From positions 85,053,095 through 85,117,094 of the forward strand of contig OY804579.1 in assembly GCA_963680875.1 (NCBI GenBank): a stretch of 64,000 bases of DNA. Direction: 5' to 3'. Under the pieces are notes generated by a model, which worked only from the letters and a program-made list of their open reading frames with translations, did not search any database and was not told the DNA's origin. The translations under genes were made by a program, and so were the position numbers. Origin of the DNA: Bathymodiolus brooksi. Taxonomy: Eukaryota > Mollusca > Bivalvia > Mytilida > Modiolidae. Below are positions 11,020-21,599 of this stretch, in pieces. Position 1 is the stretch's first letter. The number at the start of each line of letters is the position of its first letter.

Positions 11020-11310
11020 GACAGATAAACATGTGGCCAAATAATAACAAAATTGTCACACATTTGGCTAAAAACTACAAAAAAGACAAACATTTGACTA
11101 AGAAATAACAAAATAGACAAACTTGTGGTTAAACAAATTAAAGGCCAAAAATGTGGCCAAAAAATAACATAACAAAAAGGATAGACATGTGGCTAAAAAA
11201 AGAACAAACATATGGCCAATGAAAAAAACCAAAACAAACATGTTGCTAAAAAATAACAAAAAAGGCAAATAGTTGGCTAAAAACTAGAAAGAGACAAAGA
11301 TCAGCAATAA
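11020..11310. repeat. Degenerate tandem repeat, unit about 30-38 bp
   Basis: At least seven imperfect units built around GACAAACATGTGGCTAAAAAATAAC. Unit length varies and identity is moderate by eye. It is intronic to the minus-strand enzyme gene. Confidence 0.6.
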
Positions 11311-11329
11311 TCAACGAACCAACAAACAC

Positions 11330-11560
11330 AGAAAAAAAGATGACCAATACGAACCCCATCAAAAACAGGTGTGCTCATGAGCGCCGGAAAGGGAAGCAGC
11401 AGTTAAAATTCAACACGTGGCACCACCGTGTTGTCGAGTAATGATCAAGTCCAGTTAATGTTGCAAACGAGGTTAAAGAGGCAGAAGGAGTTTACCACAG
11501 TAGTACAAGCACATCCTCAGTAATCTGTTAGACAGACACTCAGGACCAATAAACCAATAA
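11330..11560 (-). repeat. Retroelement 3' tail fragment, minus strand
   Basis: On the minus strand, CACCTGTTTTTGATGGGG and TTCCCTTTCCGGCGCTCAT match the Penelope tail style at 14260-14320 (TTCCGAAGCACCTGAG, TTTTTAGTGTTCG). The segment reads outward from a GTGCCACGTGTTG block, another feature of these tails. Confidence 0.45.
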
Positions 11561-11599
11561 ATGTTGGTGACCGTAAAATATAAACAACCGAGTGTACAA

Positions 11600-12730
11600 T
11601 TTTGAATATCATACTATCATCCTTAGAGAGATTAAGGTGTGTAAATATAGCATTATCAGGTGTTTAGATTATTTCAGCACTTCAACACAGTCTACAATAA
11701 TACTGTGTTATTTCCTCTTTTTAAAAAATTCAGTTTGCTATAGGCTTTTTTAACTAGAACGGAATCAGTGGGACTGGAATAATGGGACTGGAATAAATGC
11801 CATCTTTGCTTTACTAAGCGTGTGAGTCTGTTTTGTTGTTGTGCTAAGTGGAGAGGTTTCTATTAACTTTAATTATCATATAAAATGAAGTCTGAAATAT
11901 TTTAACGGTCTGTGCCAAAAATATTTTGACAAACTAGCCCGAACAGCATTTTAGAAGATTTTTTCTAATTGATTAAGCAAATTTTATGCAATTTTTACTT
12001 GCCCGAACCAATTTTTTACTAGACTTCGGCTTAGTAGGGCTAGTGGTTTTTGGCGCCGGCTGCTTTAAAAAAATATTGATCATTTACGCTAACTGTGGAA
12101 TTGTTTTATATTTTTCTATGAATAAGTTTACAGCTAATTCATAACTTATTAAAATGTGCATTTTGCCTTTGTTCGCCTTACCTATATCAGCGGTGCCATG
12201 GTGGACAAGTTTTTAAGGTTACCAACTTCTAAGTCCCGTTACCCAACTAGAGTCTTAAGATGTTCCAGACACTTACCTAAGGTCGGGGAGTATCTGCCAG
12301 TGCTTTCCTCATCAATAGGTCTTGTAGCAGCTACGATATAACTTTACAAAGTGGCAATACTCGTCAGTAACACAACCCTCTCATGTCAATAACCCAACCA
12401 TCTCATGTTTATATCAGTGTTCCTGACAAGTGTACTCACGTGCCATGGGTATAGAAACAGCTGTGAACCAATCGGATATTGTGCATAATTTAGCTTCTGT
12501 CCCGATTTTGTGCTGACTTTTCCAATTTCCTGTGAGAAACCCGTTATTCTTATATGTAAAATAGAAAGAAAATACTTTTACATACAAAGTTAAAAAAAAG
12601 AGTCTTGTTCTTATCTTCTTTGTGAGAGTTGATAATTCTTTAATTGCTATAAAAAAAATGATGTCTTAAAAAACTAATGCGTGAACCTTCATGTCTCATA
12701 ACTGTGTGCTAGAATTCATGTAACCGATGC
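11600..12730. other. Intronic sequence, no gene recognised
   Basis: This lies between exons G and H of the minus-strand enzyme gene. A 12125-12440 segment (GCCATGGTGGACAAG, then GTCCCGTTACCCAAC) has a SINE-like feel but I could not match it to another copy in the window. I searched the minus strand here for a better penultimate exon containing a QEHG-like motif and found none. Confidence 0.4.
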
Positions 12731-12741
12731 TGTTATCACAC

Positions 12742-12832
12742 GACTAAAATGTTAGCATGAACATATATCTTATTGAGATCTGAACTTTCAAGATGGGCTT
12801 CATGAACATGACCGACAGATCCTACCAACCAT
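12742..12832 (-). CDS. D-serine dehydratase-like gene, candidate exon G (uncertain)
   Basis: On the minus strand, a pyrimidine-rich TTTTTTCCTGATAGAGAG acceptor is followed by 30 codons reading WLVGSVGHVHEAH, then LESSDLNKIYVHANILV and a weak GTGTGA donor at 12741. Both phases fit: it completes the codon left open by exon F and ends in phase 0 as exon H needs. The LVG-x-x-x-x-H-G-like start and the L-x-K-Y-like middle resemble the family. The expected SQEHG block is altered to SVGHV, and the usual I-P-x-H at the exon end, including the zinc-binding His, is not visible. The real exon could be elsewhere or degraded. Confidence 0.4.
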
Positions 12833-13027
12833 CTCTCTATCAGGAAAAAAACATAAAATGTGAGCTTGGTTAGACCGGACAAACAAGAAGTCATCATTCA
12901 TTTTATGAAAAGATTTGCTAACAAAATAAGCAAATGCTAAACGCGTTCCAAAAAAGCTAATGGAAATTATTCAACATTCTCAAACTCGCCAATGTAATAA
13001 TGTGAGCCGATAATAATATATATTTAC

Positions 13028-13217
13028 ATGAGATCGGGATTATCCTGAAAGGTGGAGAACTCATTGGGGTTCAATCTCATTCCATCATAGCTGAGTGCCA
13101 CAAACCCACAATCTATCAGCATAATGTTGCTAGCAGGTTTATGACCAATTACTCGTGTAGTAAGGCGACATGCTATCTCTTCTCTAGTACAACTACCAAT
13201 GAGTGACTGCTGGATAT
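13028..13217 (-). CDS. D-serine dehydratase-like gene, exon F
   Basis: This 190-nt exon follows GCTCTTTAG and ends before GTAAAT. With the G from exon E it reads DIQQSLIGSC, then EEIACRLTTRVIGHKPASN, MLIDCGFVALSYDG and FSTFQDNPDL. TRVIGH-(8-10)-LIDCG-x-x-ALS-x-DG is the characteristic C-terminal-domain signature of DSD/D-threonine aldolase enzymes. Codon phase is 2 at both joints as counted from neighbours. No stop or frameshift is seen. Confidence 0.9.
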
Positions 13218-14078
13218 CTAAAGAGCAAATGCAGAGATGTAGAGGGTCACTTGTCAATCACACACGAGATAATCAGGCATGTCGAATCTTGGGTAGCATC
13301 CGTTGGTCCGTAAAATGAAGGTTGGAACAGTGTTTTATAATTATTTCCAGAACTGATTTCATTCCCAATTCTAATATTTTGTGTCGATGATCCTTGTTCT
13401 TATTGGTGAATCATTTTTGCTTTCAGGCATTAGATCGACGGAATCTCCACACGTGTTTGGCAATATATAGGAGACTTGGCCCAAAATGAGATAATTAAAC
13501 AAGTGGGGACGTCTGTGAGATAAATTGGCAATTGTTTTCATTTTGATGTATATTGTGTTAATTCCCATTTCTTCGTCAAGACAATATCCAAATTGTTATA
13601 AAAGAGAGTGGTGGCTATATGGAGCAATTAAAAAATGATCCTTCTGAAGCAAACATATCACTCCCAGTTTTACTTGGAGATTGCTAAATCTTTCGACATA
13701 TTTTTATGTGGTAACGAGTATTAAAAAATATACATCAATTTAGAGAAATGGTGTTTGCCCACAACAAATTTGAAAACCATAGTTAAATATCAATATCTGT
13801 GAAGCAAAATAATACATAATACGGTTGTTTCGAATCATGTCAATTCCGACCACGTTCCGTCTTTTTCGTGTCTTGACGTCTGAAATGTTAGGCAGACGAC
13901 TTCCGGTGTATACGCTATTACTGTTACAACGTCAACATGTCACAGTCGTATATGCGGTAGATTATAAGGAATTGTAATATAGAGACGCCAAGAAAACGGC
14001 AGAGTCAATACTGGGCTCCGGTACCCCACTCTGTGTTCATTAATAAAATGAAAAACATAAAATAATACTGTTGGAACA

Positions 14079-14400
14079 GTTTCGGAAAGTTTTACGGTCG
14101 CCACCATCACTTGGTTGACCGTTATAGAATATCTGTGTCACAAATGACCACGGATATGTTTCACTTGTCATAAGCACTTCCCGGTCCTTTCCTCGTTAAT
14201 GACTTATCACCGGGTTTGTAACTAGATTAACACCATGGGTGTCACTAATGGAGCAGGAATTGCCTACCCTTCCGAAGCACCTGAGTTCACTCCAGGTTTT
14301 TAGTGTTCGTGTTACTCGATCTTTAGCTTAATATGTATGTTTTGTAGATCGTTGCTTGTCCTTTTGTACTTTTTCTCTTGGCCATTGTGTTGTAGAAAAT
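14079..14400 (+). repeat. Penelope-like element, end of ORF plus 3' tail
   Basis: It starts with a degraded FYGRHHHLVDRYRISVSQM-like reading (TTACGGTCGCCACCATCAC onward), followed by the family 3' tail with CTACCCTTCCGAAGCACC and TTCGTGTTACTCGATCTTTAG. It ends about 55 bases from exon E of the enzyme gene. Confidence 0.7.
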
Positions 14401-14455
14401 TGCATTGTTTTAATATGATCTGATATAAAGATATCTCTAGTAAATAAAAACTGAC

Positions 14456-14577
14456 CATAGAATATATAATTGCCAGGATGAAACTCTGTTAAAGCATTCA
14501 TACTTTCGTCCGGATGTGAACAGCTTGGGGTACAACCTATACTCAGAGATTTACATTTGATGCCGTTGTCGGCAAGT
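14456..14577 (-). CDS. D-serine dehydratase-like gene, exon E
   Basis: This 122-nt exon follows TTTCTTGTAG and ends TATG|GTCAGT. With the AG left by exon D it reads [11 protein letters not shown], then [15 protein letters not shown] and [13 protein letters not shown] (Asp split with exon F). SIG-x-TPSCSH is the phosphate-binding and substrate region of this enzyme family, and E-x-HPGNY-x-FYD is equally typical. Borders are fixed by phase on both sides (1 nt in, 1 nt out around 40 codons). There are no lesions. Confidence 0.92.
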
Positions 14578-14729
14578 CTACAAGAAATAAATACACTGAT
14601 ACTTATCTTTCAAAAATATTCCTTTCATTTATGATTATAAATTTCAAGATAAATCTTATTTGCATACTTTATACCTTTGTTATTCATTGCTACATTTAGA
14701 TTATGATGCATTGTTAGGGTTACGGGGGT

Positions 14730-14978
14730 ATGGTGTTCAACGCCACTTTCAACAATATTTCAGCTATATCGTGACGATCAGTTTTATTGGTGGAGGAAAC
14801 CAGAGTACCCAGAGAAAGCCACTGACCTGTCGCAATTCATTGACAAACTTTATCACATAATGTTGTATCGAGTACACCTCGCCATGAACGGGATTCGAAC
14901 TCACAACTTTAATGGTGATAGGCACTGATTGCATAGGTAAATCCAACTATCAAAAGATCACAACCATTACGGTCCCGT
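14730..14978 (-). repeat. SINE, family B, minus strand
   Basis: On the minus strand: a head with GATAGTTGGATTTACC and GTGAGTTCGAATCCCG, then GCGAGGTGTACTCGATAC, CATTATGTGATAAAG, a gap of eroded body and the tail AATATTGTTGAAAGTGGCG. The same order is found in the plus-strand copies at 34731, 36249 and 47093. It is intronic. Confidence 0.85.
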
Positions 14979-15239
14979 CTGCTGTATTGTTAAAGTATAC
15001 CCATGACTTTGATGGACAGAAGTGCCACGCCTAAAATGATCTTATAGTTTGATTTTCATTTATTTTGAAAAAACTATTGTAAAACAAATACTAAATGATC
15101 AAGTTTACAAAAAACAATTATCTAAAGACATATTTACAACAACTTCTTGGTGAAGTCTTTTTAGGGGTGAATGTGAAATAATGAATACATATTTCACATA
15201 AAATCCATTTTTTAATTTTGTTATTCATTTGATAATTTT

Positions 15240-15810
15240 ATAGTAAAAAACGTTAGAGAATACCGAAGGGGAAATCAAAAATGAACAATCCAGAGAAACT
15301 GGAAACACAGGGAACACAAGACAAAGAAAAACAAAACAAAAAGCACAACACAATATGTGTTGGACATCACGATACACAATTCTAAACATGGCGTGCTACT
15401 TTCGCTTTGAAAACAATAGAGGGCTCTAAATAGCACATAACACCCTAGCACATGCGCAGAAGGCATATCTAATCGACAGCGTATTTTGCATATTTGTACT
15501 TTATGTATGTTAAATTAAAAGAATAAAAATAATAAATATACAAAAAAAATCAGATGAAACTAATTTTTGATGGTTGTCAATTTTTTTAACGTTTCTGTAG
15601 CGTTATATATTCTTGTAAATAATATCGGGAGGTAATTGAAACAGCGCCCAAAAATAACCTCTGTCTAAGTACGCTTGAATGAATAAAATAACCGTAAATG
15701 CCCTGTTAGAATCGCTATCGCTCCGTGTAAAATACTGACAAATATAATGCCTACCCATATAAAAATAAGCATAGAGCCCGGCATCCGAGAATTATTTCTT
15801 AAGCAAACAC
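15240..15810. repeat. Dispersed element, second copy, plus retroelement tail piece
   Basis: 15370-15810 shares several blocks with 9650-10262. 15245-15360 resembles the reversed retroelement tail also seen at 46260-46380 (GAATACCGAAGGGG / AAACCGAAGAGACG, AACAATCCAGAGAAACTGG / AACAATCTAGAGACACTGG). The copy here lacks the long perfect hairpin. It lies just before the 100-bp array. Confidence 0.5.
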
Positions 15811-15960
15811 AAATAACGTATATAAGAAATGAGTCCTCCTACAGACAACTGGAGGTAATGTACCAACACTGAATAAGGATAACAAGTTTATCTTTTTTAC
15901 CTAAACACGACTACGTTGGTCCTATGTTACGGTCGTCTTGTTGGTGGTTACGTAAATATT

Positions 15961-18900
15961 CTTTTTACTTGACTATCAGTAGCATGGTGTGTGCCTCATA
16001 AGAAACAAGAACTTCTCCCCCTTCTAGAACACCTAGGTAAGTAGGGTCTGTGTTTCTCATCTTTTTACTTGACTATCAGTAGCATGGTGTGTGCCTCATA
16101 AGAAACAAGAACTTCTCCCCCTTCTAGAACACCTAGGTAAGTAGGGTTTGTGTTTCTCTTCTTTTTACTTGACTATCAGTAGCATGTTGTGTGCCTCATA
16201 AGAAACAAGAACTTCTCCCCCTTCTAGAACACCTGGGTAAGTAGGGTTTGTGTTTCTCTTCTTTTTACTTGACTATCAGTAGCATGGTGTGTGCCTCATA
16301 AGAAACAAGAACTTCTCCCCCTTCTAGAACACCTGGGTAAGTAGGGTTTGTGTTTCTCTTCTTTTTACTTGACTATCAGTAGCATGTTGTGTGCCTCATA
16401 AGAAACAAGAACTTCTCCCCCTTCTAGAACACCTGGGTAAGTAGGGTTTGTGTTTCTCTTCTTTTTACTTGACTATCAGTAGCATGGTGTGTGCCTCATA
16501 AGAAACAAGAACTTCTCCCCCTTCTAGAACACCTGGGTAAGTAGGGTTTGTGTTTCTCTTCTGTTTACTTGACTATCAGTAGCATGTTGTGTGCCTCATA
16601 AGAAACAAGAACTTCTCCCCCTTCTAGAACACCTGGGTAAGTAGGGTTTGTGTTTCTCTTCTTTTTACTTGACTATCAGTAGCATGGTGTGTGCCTCATA
16701 AGAAACAAGAACTTCTCCCCCTTCTAGAACACCTGGGTAAGTAGGGTTTGTGTTTCTCTTCTTTTTACTTGACTATCAGTAGCATGTTGTGTGCCTCATA
16801 AGAAACAAGAACTTCTCCCCCTTCTAGAACACCTGGGTAAGTAGGGTTTGTGTTTCTCTTCTTTTTACTTGACTATCAGTAGCATGGTGTGTGCCTCATA
16901 AGAAACAAGAACTTCTCCCCCTTCTAGAACACCTGGGTAAGTAGGGTTTGTGTTTCTCTTCTTTTTACCTGACTATCAGTAGCATGTTGTGTGCCTCATA
17001 AGAAACAAGAACTTCTCCCCTTCTAGAACACCTGGGTAAGTAGGGTTTGTGTTTCTCTTCTTTTTACTTGACTATCAGTAGCATGGTGTGTGCCTCATAA
17101 GAAACAAGAACTTCTCCCCCTTCTAGAACACCTGGGTAAGTAGGGTTTGTGTTTCTCTTCTGTTTACTTGACTATCAGTAGCATGTTGTGTGCCTCATAA
17201 GAAACAAGAACTTCTCCCCCTTCTAGAACACCTGGGTAAGTAGGGTTTATGTTTCTCTTCTTTTTACTTGACTATCAGTAGCATGGTGTGTGCCTCATAA
17301 GAAACAAGAACTTCTCCCCCTTCTAGAACACCTGGGTAAGTAGGGTTTGTGTTTCTCTTCTTTTTACTTGACTATCAGTAGCATGGTGTGTGCCTCATAA
17401 GAAACAAGAACTTCTCCCCCTTCTAGAACACCTGGGTAAGTAGGGTTTGTGTTTCTCTTCTTTTTACTTGACTATCAGTAGCATGTTGTGTGCCTCATAA
17501 GAAACAAGAACTTCTCCCCCTTCTAGAACACCTGGGTAAGTAGGGTCTGTGTTTCTCTTCTGTTTACTTGACTATCAGTAGCATGGTGTGTGCCTCATAA
17601 GAAACAAGAACTTCTCCCCCTTCTAGAACACCTGGGTAAGTAGGGTCTGTGTTTCTCTTCTTTTTACTTGACTATCAGTAGCATGTTGTGTGCCTCATAA
17701 GAAACAAGAACGTCTCCCCCTTCTAGAACACCTAGGTAAGTAGGGTCTGTGTTTCTCATCTTTTTACTTGACTATCAGTAGCATGGTGTGTGCCTCATAA
17801 GAAACAAGAACTTCTCCCCCTTCTAGAACACCTAGGTAAGTAGGGTCTGTGTTTCTCATCTTTTGACTTGACTATCAGTAGCATGGTGTGTGCCTCATAA
17901 GAAACAAGAACTTCTCCCCCTTCTAGAACACCTAGGTAAGTAGGGTCTGTGTTTCTCATCTTTTGACTTGACTATCAGTAGCATGGTGTGTGCCTCATAA
18001 GAAACAAGAACTTCTCCCCCTTCTAGAACACCTAGGTAAGTAGGGTCTGTGTTTCTCTTCTTTTTACTTGACTATCAGTAGCATGGTGTGTGCCTCATAA
18101 GAAACAAGAACTTCTCCCCCTTCTAGAACACCTAGGTAAGTAGGGTCTGTGTTTCTCTTCTGTTTACTTGACTATCAGTAGCATGGTGTGTGCCTCATAA
18201 GAAACAAGAACTTCTCCCCCTTCTAGAACACCTAGGTAAGTAGGGTCTGTGTTTCTCTTCTTTTGACTTGACTATCAGTAGCATGGTGTGTGCCTCATAA
18301 GAAACAAGAACTTCTCCCCCTTCTAGAACACCTAGGTAAGTAGGGTCTGTGTTTCTCATCTGTTGACTTGACTATCAGTAGCATGGTGTGTGCCTCATAA
18401 GAAACAAGAACTTCTCCCCCTTCTAGAACACCTAGGTAAGTAGGGTCTGTGTTTCTCTTCTTTTTACTTGACTATCAGTAGCATGGTGTGTGCCTCATAA
18501 GAAACAAGAACTTCTCCCCCTTCTAGAACACCTGGGTAAGTAGGGTCTGTGTTTCTCTTCTTTTGACTTGACTATCAGTAGCATGGTGTGTGCCTCATAA
18601 GAAACAAGTACTTCTCCCCCTTCTAGAACACCTAGGTAAGTAGGGTCTGTGTTTCTCATCTGTTGACTTGACTATCAGTAGCATGGTGTGTGCCTCATAA
18701 GAAACAAGAACTTCTCCCCCTTCTAGAACACCTAGGTAAGTAGGGTCTGTGTTTCTCATCTGTTGACTTGACTATCAGTAGCATGGTGTGTGCCTCATAA
18801 GAAACAAGAACTTCTCCCCCTTCTAGAACACCTAGGTAAGTAGGGTCTGTGTTTCTCATCTGTTGACTTGACTATCAGTAGCATGGTGTGTGCCTCATAA

Positions 18901-20160
18901 GAAACAGGAACTTCTCCCCCTTCTAGAACACCTAGGTAAGTAGGGTTTGTGTTTCTCATCTGTTGACTTGACTATCAGTAGCATGGTGTGTGCCTCATAA
19001 GAAACAAGAACTTCTCCCCCTTCTAGAACACCTGGGTAAGTAGGGTTTGTGTTTCTCTTCTTTTTACTTGACTATCAGTAGCATGTTGTGTGCCTCATAA
19101 GAAACAAGAACTTCTCCCCCTTCTAGAACACCTAGGTAAGTAGGGTCTGTGTTTCTCTTCTTTTGACTTGACTATCAGTAGCATGTTGTGTGCCTCATAA
19201 GAAACAAGAACTTCTCCCCCTTCTAGAACACCTAGGTAAGTAGGGTCTGTGTTTCTCATCTGTTGACTTGACTATCAGTAGCATGGTGTGTGCCTCATAA
19301 GAAACAAGAACTTCTCCCCCTTCTAGAACACCTAGGTAAGTAGGGTCTGTGTTTCTCATCTGTTAACTTGACTATCAGTAGCATGGTGTGTGCCTCATAA
19401 GAAACAAGAACTTCTCCCCCTTCTAGAACACCTAGGTAAGTAGGGTTTGTGTTTCTCATCTGTTGACTTGACTATCAGTAGCATGGTGTGTGCCTCATAA
19501 GAAACAAGAACTTCTCCCCCTTCTAGAACACCTGGGTAAGTAGGGTTTGTGTTTCTCTTCTTTTTACTTGACTATCAGTAGCATGTTGTGTGCCTCATAA
19601 GAAACAAGAACTTCTCCCCCTTCTAGAACACCTAGGTAAGTAGGGTTTGTGTTTCTCATCTGTTGACTTGACTATCGGTAGCATGGTGTGTGCCTCATAA
19701 GAAACAAGAACTTCTCCCCCTTCTAGAACACCTGGGTAAGTAGGGTTTGTGTTTCTCTTCTTTTTACTTGACTATCAGTAGCATGTTGTGTGCCTCATAA
19801 GAAACAAGAACTTCTCCCCCTTCTAGAACACCTAGGTAAGTAGGGTCTGTGTTTCTCATCTTTTTACTTGACTATCAGTAGCATGGTGTGTGCCTCATAA
19901 GAAACAAGAACTTCTCCCCCTTCTAGAACACCTAGGTAAGTAGGGTCTGTGTTTCTCTTCTTTTTACTTGACTATCAGTAGCATGGTGTGTGCCTCATAA
20001 GAAACAAGAACTTCTCCCCCTTCTAGAACACCTGGGTAAGTAGGGTCTGTGTTTCTCTTCTTTTTACTTGACTATCAGTAGCATGGTGTGTGCCTCATAA
20101 GAAACAAGAACTTCTCCCCCTTCTAGAACACCTAGGTAAGTAGGATCCGTGTTTCTCTTC
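15961..20160. repeat. 100-bp tandem array, 42 units, with splice-like signals in every unit
   Basis: Forty-two units of exactly 100 bp, except one of 99 bp (a C lost near 17021). Identity is very high. Read on the plus strand each unit has AG|GTAAGT, then a T/C-rich stretch and TATCAG, which would bound a 43-nt intron (for example 16037-16079) and leave a 57-nt exon. Variation by eye is mainly G/T in CATGGTG/CATGTTG, A/G in the codon before the donor, and several sites inside the intron-like part. Units 2-13 alternate two versions, that is, a 200-bp dimer. The array is antisense inside the 6.3-kb D-E intron of the enzyme gene. Whether it is transcribed on the plus strand is unknown. Confidence 0.97.
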
Positions 20161-20224
20161 TTTTTACCTTCATGTGTCGTGTTAGTTGTTTTGGTTTGTC
20201 ATACTTCTGTGCAATGTGTCCTAT

Positions 20225-20480
20225 GATAGATGAGGGGCTGCATGATTCAATTCCTCATTTACGACTTATAACTAGATTTGTAACAAAAATAATACTACGG
20301 GTGCCACTAGTGTAGCAACAACTACTTACCTTTCCGGAGCACCCGAGTTCAATCCCGGTTTTAGTGAGGTTCGTGTTGCTTAATGTTTAGTTTTTTGTGA
20401 AGTAATTTGTGAACCGATGTTTAACTTTTTGTTCCTTTTCGTTTTGTCATTGTATTGTCTGTCCTTCGAATTACTGTTTT
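20225..20480 (+). repeat. Penelope-like element 3' tail fragment
   Basis: CGGGTGCCACTAGTGTAGC, TTTCCGGAGCACCCGAGTTC and GGTTCGTGTTGCTTAATG follow the order of the tail at 14210-14330. It starts about 65 bases after the end of the 100-bp array. Confidence 0.65.
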
Positions 20481-20580
20481 CTAGTGTACAAAAAACAGTC
20501 ACTGAATATATAAGATTGTTTTGTTTTTTTTGCAGTTTGTGCAACTCATGCTGAATATAATCTCACCTTTTACACAACTG

Positions 20581-20918
20581 CATCGGTGGCGCAATGGTTA
20601 GCGGGATCGCCTCGAGCCCCGGTCGGGTCAAACCAAAGACTATAGTAGTGGTATTTGTTGCTTCTCCACTAAGCACGCAGCATTAAGGAGAAAGAGCAAA
20701 GACTGGTTGGCTCGGAATCAGAATAATATGTCCGAGTGGAGCGACAGGTCTACCTGCGGACTGTTGTTTCAGTGAGCTAGCACTATAAAAATCCAACTCA
20801 GCGTGTTGGTCTAGAACAAAGCGGATCTCATCATCATATCATTGAAAATTAACTTGTTCTCGCCATAATATAGCTGAAAAATTGCTGAATTGGTGTTATG
20901 CAACAATCACTCACTCAC
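20581..20918 (+). repeat. SINE, family A, abutting a splice donor
   Basis: Complete copy: head (GGTGGCGCAATGGTTAGCGG), body (TTGTTGCTTCTCCACTAAGC, GACTGTTGTTTCAGTGAGC) and tail (AACAATCACTCACTCAC). Its last bases touch the coding end of exon D. On the minus strand the SINE tail supplies the GTGAGTGAGTG donor. Confidence 0.88.
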
Positions 20919-21099
20919 CTTTTACACACATCTGTAAAGAAACGTGTGCTTTCTTTGTTCACACTTTTTATTGCGTCTTTGCCTGTTGCTGCATACGTTC
21001 TCCCGCTATAAAGATAAAGTCCATGGAACTCGATTACAGCAGACTGTTCCGCTTTTCTTGCCAGCGTCATTGCTTCCTCACTATCCCATGGAACACCGG
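20919..21099 (-). CDS. D-serine dehydratase-like gene, exon D
   Basis: This 181-nt exon follows TTTTATAAG and ends AAAAG|GTGAGT. With the A from exon C it starts TGVPWDSEEA and reads LARKAEQSAVIEFHGLYLYS, then GRTYAATG and TRFFTDVCK. The G-V/I-P start, AL-x-LA spacing and F-x-GLY core match the central barrel of DSD enzymes. The family usually has an AHCGN stretch after GLY. Here it reads LYSGR, a notable difference near the active site. Both phases are consistent with neighbours (2 nt in, 2 nt out). Confidence 0.88.
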
Positions 21100-21232
21100 C
21101 TTATAAAATAAAGATCGTATGAAAATAGTTTAAGTTTATATATAAAAATTTATATTAAATAGAAAGAGTTTGAAAATATTTTTTAGTAGCTGGTGTATAT
21201 GGCAAATAGAACATCAAGACATGTAGAATTTG

Positions 21233-21526
21233 TTAGTTGATCATCTGCACATAGTTCATGTTGTATGTATTTTTGTAGATTTTGGCTACTGTATGGATCC
21301 ATTGTTCATTAATGACATTATGTAGATATAGTTCAGACGATTTCCTGCTGGAAATCTCGCCAAGATGTAGTGTAATTAATAGGGATTTACCGTGGAAACA
21401 AAGTGAATTATATTCATTTATTTTTTCTTCAACTTCAATTGAATATTTCATTGCAAACAACCGTATTTTACAATTTACTTCCCGAAACAGCGTGACATCA
21501 TTGTTTTCATTAGCGACGACCGACAT
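21233..21526 (-). other. Open frame of 97 codons, unassigned
   Basis: An ATG at 21526 opens a frame with reasonable codon content (FREVNCKIRLFAMKY, EKINEYNSLCFHGKSLL, LHLGEISSRKSSELYLHNV). I do not recognise it. The opposite strand is also open over much of the same span, and it lies in the C-D intron of the enzyme gene, so it could be a decayed element. No splice context was found that would add it to the gene. Confidence 0.2.
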
Positions 21527-21599
21527 TGACCTAGCACGATTGCGTCACAGTACATATCCTTCGCGTTGGTCAGCGCATGTCAAATGATGAACTGACCCA

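Noticed and set aside
15961..20160. CRISPR array
   Set aside because: The repeats are contiguous 100-bp units with no unique spacers, in a eukaryotic intron.
20581..20660. tRNA gene
   Set aside because: A- and B-box-like blocks exist, but the head lacks a paired acceptor stem and runs into a SINE body found in other copies. The same holds for the other SINE heads.
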